Origin: CAWGYT01 sp963826795
GTDB taxonomy: Bacteria; Planctomycetota; Planctomycetia; Pirellulales; Pirellulaceae
Reading direction: 5' to 3'
DNA: 64,000 nt
NCBI GenBank assembly: GCA_963826795.1
Contig: CAWGYT010000009.1
Span: 620,001-684,000, forward strand
Numbering within the stretch: position 1 is the first letter of the stretch; every line of letters begins with the position of its first letter. The translations under genes were made by a program, and so were the position numbers. Positions 52,058-62,400 of this stretch are shown here, one piece after another. A model generated the notes under the pieces. The model searched no databases, was not told where the DNA came from, and saw nothing but the letters and a program-made list of their open reading frames with translations.

Positions 52058-53490
52058 ATGCCAAGCAGAAACGTGGTCCTTGTGATGCTCAGCATCGCGT
52101 TGTTCGGGACGTCGACTCGCGGACAGTCGACGGCACCGGCGACCGGATTGACGGGTGGCCAATATCGTGGCCGCCAGATCAGTTTCGCACCGCGGTACGG
52201 CCGCGTTCACGTTCCGCCGACGAAACCACGGGGCAGCACCCGCGCGGCCCGGAGTTGATGGGTTCGGCGGTCGCTTCCGACCCGGCGGCTCCCGACGGCG
52301 TGGCGGCGGCGGACTACGAAACCGCGGCCATGCTGCTTGAATCATCGGACCCATCGTTGATGGTAAGCGGAGAGGACGAGGTGGTCTTGGCCGACACGAT
52401 GGCGTGCGGCGACCCGTGGACGGATTGCGCGAGGCCGATCCTCTGGGCACAGGGCGAGTACCTGTTGTGGTGGACCAAGGGCATGAACGTTCCGGCGCTC
52501 GCGACAACCAGCCCGCCGGGAACGCCGCAAGACGAAGCGGGCGTGTTGGGCGTTCGTAGCACGTCGATCCTCTTTGGCGACGGGCAGCTCAACGACGGTT
52601 CACGAAGCGGCGGGCGTGTGACGCTCGGATACTGGATCGACGCGATTCAGTCACGTGGTTTCGAGCTGACTTATCTTGGTCTTGAAGACAAGAGTCAAAC
52701 GTTCACGGCCTCTGGCGATGACTTCTCAATTCTTGCTCGGCCCTTTTTCAACACGCAAACCAACGCCCAAGACGCGCGCTTGATTGATTTTCCAAATCTG
52801 GTCGACGGGGCCTTGGCAATCGACGTTACGACGGAGTTCCAGACCGCCGAAGTGCTCGCTCGGCGTTCCGTGTCGAGTCCAATCTGGTCGAGCGTTGACG
52901 TCTACGTTGGCTACCGGTATGCCGAGCTTCAGGATGCCGTCCGCATCACGGAATCAACCCGTTCGTTGTCGGGGCCAATCGCAGGCACGAGTTTTCAGCT
53001 GTCCGATGAGTTCTCGACACGGAACGAATTTCACGGAGCAGAGGCGGGTGTCCGGGTCACGCGATGCTCGTCGCCGTTGATGTCCATAGAGTTCTTGGGA
53101 AAATTCGCGCTCGGCAATACCAGCTCGCAGGCGACGCTCGCAGGAATCACCAACGTAACGGCCCCGACCGGCGAAACGACGACGCAACCGGCGGGACTGC
53201 TGGTTCAATCCACAAACCGAGGTACATTCAACACAAGTGAGTTCAGCGCGCTCGGCGAAGCGGCAGTGACGCTTCGGCGTCAGTTCGGTGCGGGCTGGTC
53301 GGGTACGTTCGGCTACACGTTCTTTTTCTGGACGGATGTCGTGCGGGCCGGCGAACAAATTGACACGTCGGTCAACGTCACGCAAATCCCCCCCGGGACG
53401 CTCCAAGGGGAGCCGAGTCCAAGCTATCCGGCGGAGACCGTTGATTTCTGGGCCCAGGGTCTTCGTTTGGGTCTCGAGTACAATTTCTAG
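52058..53490 (+). CDS. BBP7-family outer-membrane beta-barrel protein (frameshifted near N-terminus)
   Basis: The signal peptide is read from ATG 52058 (MPSRNVVLVMLSIALFGTS), with AGGGGAG 11 bases upstream; that frame runs to about 52255. The barrel is in the other frame: LWAQGEYLLWWTKGMNVPAL, RVTLGYWIDAIQSRGFELTY, YVGYRYAELQD, and a terminal FWAQGLRLGLEYNF whose final Phe is the usual signal for barrel insertion. The two frames meet somewhere in 52150-52255, so an indel is likely. BBP7 barrels are planctomycete-typical. It is convergent with the giant surface gene, 9 bases apart. Confidence 0.78.
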
Positions 53491-53499
53491 TTCCGCCGA

Positions 53500-56400
53500 T
53501 CAGGAAGGCAGTCGCCAATCCTCGTGGTTGGCGATGGCCTCGTCGATCCAAGGCGACGATAGCACGGCCCCTTCGGGCTGATCGACCAGATTGTTGAGTT
53601 TGACGGTCACCTCGAATGTCTCGGTATCTCCTTCGAGGTCCGTCGCTCGGACATCGAGTGTGAACACGGGGGTCGACTCGAAATCGAGAGCGTCCGAATC
53701 GCGAACCGTCAGCTCGCCGGTCAGCCGATCCAGGGTGAAGACGTGATCCACCTGATCGACCTGTGCCTGAATCACATTTTGGAACTCCGCGAGGTTCCCG
53801 GGCAGGTCGGTCAGTTGGGTTCCATCGAGGAAGAACGAGGGCGTTGCCGAGAGGCCGAGCGACACCGTCGCGTCCAGATCTCGTTGGACTCGGGCGGCGA
53901 GCGCGGGGTCCGCCAGGTCGCTGACGAACTGAGTTGTATCGAGTCCCAGCTGGCCGGCGTAGCTTACGAACAGAGCCTGAGAGTTCTCGGCTGCTTTCCA
54001 CTCATCCTGATTCTGGAACAGCAAATCGCCCATCGCGTCGAACTGACCCTGTCGGCCCGCTGCCTCAGCCGCAATGCCCGCCTCGATCGCCTTGGGGTGA
54101 ACCTGCGTGAGCGGGAAGTGGCGTGAGACGACGAGCAGTTCTCCGGCAAAGTCCTGCTTCAACTGTTGAACAAGGGGATGATACGCGCGACACGCCGGGC
54201 ACTGGAAATCCAAATACTCGATCAGCACGACCGGGGCCTGCACGTCTCCGGAAAGATGATCGTCGGGAACCAGTTGAAGGAGCGGATCGAGATTTGCGTC
54301 CGCGAACTCGAAGACCCGTGGACTCCCCACCTGTGCCGACTTGGGTTGAACCACGCCAACCGACGTTCCGGCAATTGAATTCTCGTCGAGATTAAAGGTG
54401 TTGGCGGGATTGATGGTGAACCTCACCGTCGCGATCGCGGAATCGAGGATCCCGTCGTTGACTCGATAGGTAAAGCTATCAGACCCGTCAAAGTCGTTTT
54501 CCGGCGTGTACGACAGCGTCCCGTCCGCGGCCAGTAACAGGGTCCCGTGGGCGGGCTGTGTCATCACGATCGGCACCAGCGAGTCGCCATCGGGGTCGGT
54601 GTCGTTGGCGAGCACTCCTTCCACGGCGGCGACCGCCAGGGTGTTGTTGGCTTGGAGAACGTAAGCGTCATCCGCGGCGACGGGGGCCTGGTTGACGTCG
54701 GTCACGGTCAGCGAAACTGTGGCGATATCGCTGGACGTTCCCGCCGGATCGATCGCTCGATAGGTAAAAGAATCGGACCCGCTGAACGAGGCGACCGGGA
54801 CGTAGGTGAACGAGCCATCGGGATTGAGCACGAGTGAGCCGTTGGTGGGCGGCGCGACGACCTCGGCTTGCAGCGAGTCACCGTCGAGATCCTGGTCATT
54901 GGCCAAAACGCCCGTGGACGCCTCGGGACGCAGGATCGCGCTCTCCTCGACGGTAAAGCTGTCGTCGACGGCGACGGGGGGATCGTTGAGATTGTTGACC
55001 TTGATCGTGACCACCGCGGTCTCCGACAGGAAGTCCCCATCGGCGGCCTGGTACGTGAAGCTGTCGGATCCGCTGAAGTTACCATTGGGCGTGTAGGTAA
55101 ACGACCCATCCATATTCAGCACGAGTGTCCCGTTCTGGGGATTCGTTTCGACGCGTGGGAACAGAAGATCTCCGTCGGCGTCGGTGTCATTTGCCAGGAT
55201 CCCCTCGCTCGTCACTACCGTCAGTTGCGAATCCTCATCGACCTGGTACGTGTCGAGAAGTGCGACAGGTTGGTGCTCATTCACGCGAATCAAATTGATC
55301 GTCGCCAGCAATGTCTCCGTATCGCCGTCGAGATCCGTGACGCGGACATTTCGCGTAAACGACGGGTTGTTGTCGAATTCAAGGTCTTGGTTGTTGCGGA
55401 CATCGATCTGACCCGTGCGGCGATTCACCGCGAACGGGTCATCGACTTGATCGACGGCGGCTTGGATGACACTGTCGAACGCTGCCTGCGTCGCGGGCAG
55501 ATTCGTCAGCCGCTCGCCCTGAAGATAGAAGGAAGGCGTCCCGGTCAGTCCCAGCGACGTGGCGGCGTCCGAATCGCGCTGGACACGGGCCGCGAGTGAC
55601 GGGTCGGCCAGGTCGGTGGCGAATTGCGTGGGATCGAGCCCCAAATCGTTTGCGTAGCTTTCAAACTTCGGCGTCGGTTGGGCCTCAGACGACCAGTCGG
55701 CTTGATTCTGGAACAACAGATCGGCCATCTCGTCGAACTTACCCTGCCGCCCCGCCGCCTCAGCCGCCACGCCCGCAGCGAAGGCATTCGGATGGATCGA
55801 AGTCAGCGGGAAGTGGCGCCTCACCACGAGCAGTTCGCCGGCGAAATCGTCCCGCAATTGCTGCACGATCGGATGATAGACAGCGCAGGGTGGGCATTCA
55901 AAATCGAGGTATTCAATCAGCACGACAGGTGCGGCGAGGTCGCCTGCCAGGTGGTCATCGGCTGTCAGCTTCAATTCCGAAGGCAGAGCAGGATCGACGA
56001 CTTCGAAGATCAACTCGCCGTTCAGATCCGCATTGAGCAGCTGCAACTGACCGACCAGGCTGCCGTTGGCCGCGTTTTCCAGCAGGCTGAACGTGTTCGC
56101 CGGATTGACGGTCAACGTGATCGTCGCAACATTCGAAGCTCCCGTCCCGTCGCTGGCCTCGTAAGTGAACGAGTCCGAGCCGCTGAAACCCGTGGCCGGA
56201 ATGTAACGAAACGATCCGTCTGGGTTCAGCGTCAGCGTTCCGTGGCTCACGTCGCCGACCAGTGTCGCCGTGAGTGGATCGTTATCGGGATCGACATCAT
56301 TGCTCAGGACCCCGTCGGCCGCGGCGACTTCGAGCGTCGCGCCTTGAGTCGTCACGTAGCTTTTTCCGACCGCTTGCGGCAAGTCATTGACGGCCGCAAC

Positions 56401-59400
56401 CGCAACGGTCGCGGTGGCCGTATTCGAACTCGACGCCGCATCGCGAGCCTGGTAGGTAAAGCTGTCGGTTCCGCTGAAATCTGAATCGGGCGTGTAGGTG
56501 AACGAGCCATCGGGCTCAAGCGTCAAGGTTCCGTGCGCCGGTCCCGTGATCAGCTGCGTCGTCAAGGAGTCGCCATCGAGATCATCATCGTTCGCCAGGA
56601 CGCCTTCGGCGAGAGGCACGACAAGAGCCGTGTTCTCGCTGGTGGCATAGCTGTCATTCACGGCTTGAGGCGGATCATTCACGGCGCTGACGGTCAATGC
56701 CACGGTGGCCAGGGCTGACGTGAGGCTGCCGTCGGACGCCCGGTAGGTGAAGCTGTCATTTCCGTTGAACTCGGCGTCGGGCGTATAGCTGAAGCTGCCG
56801 TCCGCGTTGAGCTGAAGCGTTCCGTGGGAAGTCGTCGTGGCCAGTTCTGCCGTGATCGCGTCGCCGTCCGGATCCTGGTCGTTGTCCAGGACGCCGCCAG
56901 CAACCGGGATCGTAAGCGGCGTGCCCTCGGTCACCAAATACGTGTCGTTCGTCGCCACGGGCGGATCGTTTTGCCCTGTGACCGTGAGCGTCACCGTCGC
57001 CGTGCTGGAGGTGCGTGTGCTGTCGCTGGCCTGATACGTGAAGGAGTCGGTGCCGCTAAAGCCCGCATCGGGCTGATACGTAAACGAGCCATCGGCGTTC
57101 AGAGCGAGCGCGCCATGCGTCGGATCGGTTTGGCGAACCGCGATCAGAGAATCTCCATCGGCATCCGAGTCGTTGCTTAGCAGCCCGCTGGCGACATTGA
57201 TGGTCAACGTCGTATTCTCGGCGACCGTATAGGAATCCGCGAACGCGACGGGGGCCGCCTCATTGACGTTGACCAGATTGATCACAACCTCCACGGTACT
57301 GGTGACGCCCGCCGAGTTCGTGCCGGCGACGGTCAACTCGTAACGTGACTGGGATTCGAAATCCAGTCGATTGCCATTGGCGACGATGATCTGACCGGTC
57401 GTGCGATCGATCAAGAAGGGTTCATCGAAGTCGGCGAGCGCCTCGTCAATCACCGCCTCGAAATCCGCCTGAGCCTCGCCGTTGTCGAGACGGCTGCCGT
57501 TCAGATAGAAAGTCGGCGTCGCGGTGGCTCCCAGTCGAGCGGCGGCATCAGCGTCCCGTTGCACCCGAGTCGTCAGAGCCGGGTTGGAAAAGTCCTGCAA
57601 GAATTGCGTGACATCCAGGTCCAGCTGGTCCGCATAGCTAACGAAGAACGGAGTCGGGTCGGCGTCGATGCCCCACTCGTCTTGCTTCTCGAACAGCAAC
57701 GCGCCCATTTCGTCGAATTTGCCCTGCAGCGCGGCGGCCTCGCTGGCCACGGCAGCCGCGAGCGCGTTCGTATGCGGCGGATTGATCGGGAGATGTCGGC
57801 GAACGATCAGCAGTTCCTCGGTGAACTCCTCTTTGAGGCCCTCGACCAAGGGTTCGAATGTCTTGCAAATGGGGCACTGAAAGTCGACATATTCGATCAG
57901 GACGAGCGGAGCGGCCGGATCCCCCGTCAAGTGGTCATCCGGTCTCAGGGACAGGTCCGCAGGCAGGCTGGTGTCGTTCAGTGCGAAGCTGAGCGTGCCG
58001 GATGCGCCCAGCTGGACTTGCCCCACGACCGACCCGGTGGCGGAGTTCTCCTGAATGCTGAACGTGTTGGCCGTGTCTTCCACGGTCAGCGTCACATTCG
58101 CGGTATTCGAAAGTTCGGTGCCGTCACTGGCGGTATACGAGAAGGAGTCGCTCCCGACGAAGCCGTTGTCCGGTGTGTAGCTGAATGAGCCATCGCTATT
58201 GAGAATCAGCGTGCCGTGGGTCGTGGTCGAAACGAGTGCCGCGGAGAGCGAGTCCTGGTCCGCATCCGTATCGTTGGCCAACACGCCGTTGGCGGCAGAG
58301 ACGTTCAAGGTCGTCGCCTCTCCGATCGAATAGGCGTCGGCCGACGCGAGCGGCGCCGAGTTACCCGGTTCGGGAACAGGCGATTCCGATTCCGCACGGA
58401 TCGCCTGTGCCAGTTCCATGTTACCGGCACGTTCCTCACCGATGGCCACCATCTCGCGGAAGACGGTGCTGGGCGCCGTGGACGACGCGAAGAACCACAT
58501 GATCGAGACGTACTCAACGTGAATTCTTGACTCCCCGAAATTATTATCCGACAGCGATTGCCCGCCCGCGACGACGAGGTTGGAGATCCGGTCATTGCCG
58601 ACCGTCGCGCTGGTCAGACCACTCGATTCCTGACCGTCGGCGAGCGCTGCGGGTTGAGACTCGGTCACCACGTAGGTTCCCGCCGCAAGGTTGTCGAAAC
58701 GGTAGAGTCCTGAATTCGTCGTAATCACCGAGCGGCTGATCGACTCGCCCGTATTGCTCGTACCCGTCAGCGTGATCAGCGTTCCGGGGACACCGCTCTC
58801 GCCGGCATCTTTCAGACGATCGCCGTCGGAATCCAAATAGACGAAACCCGAGATGCTGTTGCCGACGGAGTCCGTCAACGTGACGGTCACGGTGGCGGTG
58901 TCGGTCAGTCCGTCTGTGTCTTCGACGGTGTAGGTGAACGTGTCGGTTCCCGAAAGGCCGACGGGCGCGGCGTAGTTAATCACGCCGCCCACGATCTGGA
59001 CGGTCCCCCCTTGCGTTCCCTGCGTGACCGAGATGATCTCGAGTGTATCTGACAGATCGGGGGCCACGATGTCATTGGCCAACACATTGAAGGTCTGGAC
59101 CGCGCCGTCGTCGGGTGCCTCGAAGTTGTCGTCGACGGCTTGCGGCGGATCGGGCTGACCGACCACCGTGATCGTTGCTTGGGCCGTCGAACTATTGGTG
59201 CCGTCCGTCACCGTGTAACCAAACTGATCCGTCCCTGCGAAATTCGCGCTGGGCGTGTAAGTGAACGACCCGTCCGCGTTGAGCGTCACGGCTCCATGAC
59301 TCGGCGAAACACTTAACGAGGCGCTCAAGGTTCCATCCGGATCGGAATCATTCGCCAAGACGCCATTGGCCACGGTGACGCTCAGGACGCTGTCCTCATT

Positions 59401-62400
59401 GACCGTGTAGGTGTCATCCGCGGCAGTCGGCACGTCGTCAACGGCCGTCACCGTGATCTCGACGGCCACCGGTTCGGAGGTGGTCGTCCCGTCGGAGACG
59501 CGATAGGCAAACGAATCCATGCCGGCGAAGTTCAAATTCGGGGTATAGCTGAACGAGCCGTCCGCGTTCAGTTGCAGCGTGCCAGAGGTGGGTTGATTCG
59601 CGAGGCTGACCACCAGTTCGTCACTGTCGGGATCCAAGTCATTGGCCAGCACCCCTGCTTCGGCGCTAACCGTCAGCACGGAATCTTCGGCGATCGTATA
59701 GCTGTCCTCGACGGGCGTCACGGGGTCGTCGACTTCATTCACCGTGATCGTGACTTGAGCGACATTCGTCTCGATAACTCCATCGCCAGCCTGGTAAGTA
59801 AATCGATCGGTCCCGAAGAAATTCGCGGCGGGAGTGTAGCTGAATGAGCCGTCGGCGTTGAACGACAGCGTGCCGTGACTCACGTCATCAATCAACACGG
59901 CGCTCAAAGCGCCTGTCCCGGCCTGACCATCGTTGGTCAACACGCCCTCCGCGGCGGAGACATTCAGAGCGCTATCTTCGTTGACCTGATATACGTCGGG
60001 CTGTGCGGGGATCGTTCCCAGCACGGTCACCTCGAGTGCCGTGGCCTTGGTGTTACCGGCAGCGTTACGCACGACGACGTCGAACGTGTTGGGCACGGCC
60101 TGTTGCAAGGTCGGCGTCCAGCTGAGGACTCCGGTCTGGCCGTCGATCGTGACTCCCGTCGGCGCGTTGGTCACGGCGTACGTGACCTGGCCTTCGTCCG
60201 GGCTGTCGAAATCGACCGTGAACGGCTCGCCGAAGCGGGTGACATACGATGTTGAGTTCGTGATGCCAGGGGGAATCGCGGTATCGATCGTGATCGAAAT
60301 CGCCGCCGACGGCTGACTTTCTGATCCCTCGAAGACCTGAGTGGCGGTCACGCTTCGGAGCCCGTCGGCCAGCACGGTCGTTCCATCGGTTGTGACCGTG
60401 GCGGTGGACCCAACGGCAGTGGCTTGACCGATCAGGACGCCATCCGCGAAGATTCGCACGGTGGCTCCGTCGATCACGCCGCCGGCCACGAACTGGAGCG
60501 CCGATGCGGCCGTTGCATTATTCCGATTCGTCAAGTCGTCATCGTCCGCCACTCCCGTATCGAACGCGGCAGCCAGGTCGATCGACGTCGGCGGAGCGAG
60601 GACAGCCTCCCCGAAATCCCGCGCATCGAGCTCGCGTCCGATCTGGACATCAATCTCGTAGCCGTCCGTGGCGGAGGGCACGCTTTCGAGACGCCCGTCG
60701 GTCACGAGGGATCGCAAGGAATACGTCCCTGGTTCGAGCTGCAACCGATACTGGCCAGCGGTATCCGTCGTGGTGAACATCTCACCGACGTCGAAGTTGC
60801 CATTCTCATTTTGGTCGACGTAGACGGTGATGCCCGCGAGCAGTACGTCGCTGGCATCCAGCGCGCCGTTGGAATTCGCATCAAAGAACTTCGTCCCGCT
60901 GACGTGCCCCACGCCCGCCAACGATTGAACCACAACCAATTGGTCGTCGGTCGACACCGGAAGCTCGTTGTAGGGACTCGGATTCGTCTTGTCGACCGGC
61001 AGATCGGCGATGCGATCGGGGACGGTCATGTCGAGGACTTGCCCGAACGCCGTGAACGCATTGTTCTGGGGCAAATCAAGAAAGTCATTGTCATCGCTCA
61101 AGTTCACGAAGAACTGACTGGTGGCGCTGTTGGGATTACCTCCCAGCTTGGCCATGGCCACCGTCCCGCGCAGGTTCGAGATGCCGGGCTCGTTCTGGAT
61201 CGGCGGGTCCGTCGGGACCGACGAAAATTGGCTCGTACTGGTAAACGTGGTCGACGTCGTCTTGAATCCACCCCCCTGAATCACGAAGCCCGGATCGGAT
61301 CGATGGAAAAACGAATTCAGATAGCGGCCATCGTTGACGTAGTTCAGAAAATTATCGACGGTCCCGGGGGTCGCCCCTGCGAAGAGCTCGATCACGAGCG
61401 CTCCGAAATTCGTATTCAGCGAAACGACCGGGTTTTCGCCGTACACGAGGATGATCTCGTCGCCGTCGCGGAGTTGATAGTCTTCGTAGGCGCTGGAGAT
61501 CTCGCCATTGACGAACATCTGGATCGAGTTCGTCATGTCGACGGAATTGCCAAAGAGCTCCGTCGCGTCGAACGTCGCGTCGGGATTGTTGCCGGCCTGG
61601 CCGGCGTTAGTTCGCCAGGTTGTGAAGAAGTCGTCCAACGTGATCGCCGACAGCGGTTCATCCGCGATCGGTTCCACCAGCAGCGTGCCGTTGGCTCCGA
61701 CCGTTCGGACTTGCGAAATCGGCGTGCCGCCGGCGTCCACGCCGATGTTGGCGGGGATCGTGATCGGTTGTCCGTCGACGTAGATCGTCAAACGCGCCGA
61801 AAGCGAATCTCCGATCGCGGCGGCCGCGAAGAGTTCTCGTCCGGCGGTCCCGTTGTCGGCAGAATAGAGCAAGGTTTGCTCGAAGCCGAACAAGTCACGG
61901 GGGGCCGATCCACTCGTGCCCGGCAGAACGTCGGCGACGAGCTGCGTGCCCGCGGCGGTTCCGTCACTTTCCCACAATTCTCGCCCATGGGCCGAATCGA
62001 ACGCTGAAAAATACAACAGGCCATTTACCGTCGTCAAATACCGGGGCGCCGAGGCAACGCTGGTGCCGTCGAGATTGCTGACCAGGACCGTTCCGGCTTG
62101 CGTCCCGTCCGACTTCCAAAGCTCCGTGCCGTTGACGCCATCGTCGGCGGCGAAAAACAGCTCGCCGTTCAGTTCGGTCAAATAGGCGTCGGTCAGACTC
62201 CCCACGGTTCCGGGGCGAATGTCGCGCACCAGGACGGTCCCGGTGCCCGTACCGTCAGAAGACCAAAGCTCTTTTCCTTGCGTACTCGTTTCGGCCGCAA
62301 AGAAGAGTTTCCCGTTGGCGGCAACTAGAGAATTGTCGCCGTACAGACTATCGCCGCCACCCGGCTCGATGTCCTTCACGAGGACCGTCCCCGCTTCGGT

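Noticed and set aside
60424..62007. Long open frame of 527 codons on the plus strand across the giant gene
   Set aside because: It is antisense to a well-supported coding region with domain motifs on the other strand; its translation lacks any recognisable domain and is rich in Arg, His and Asp.
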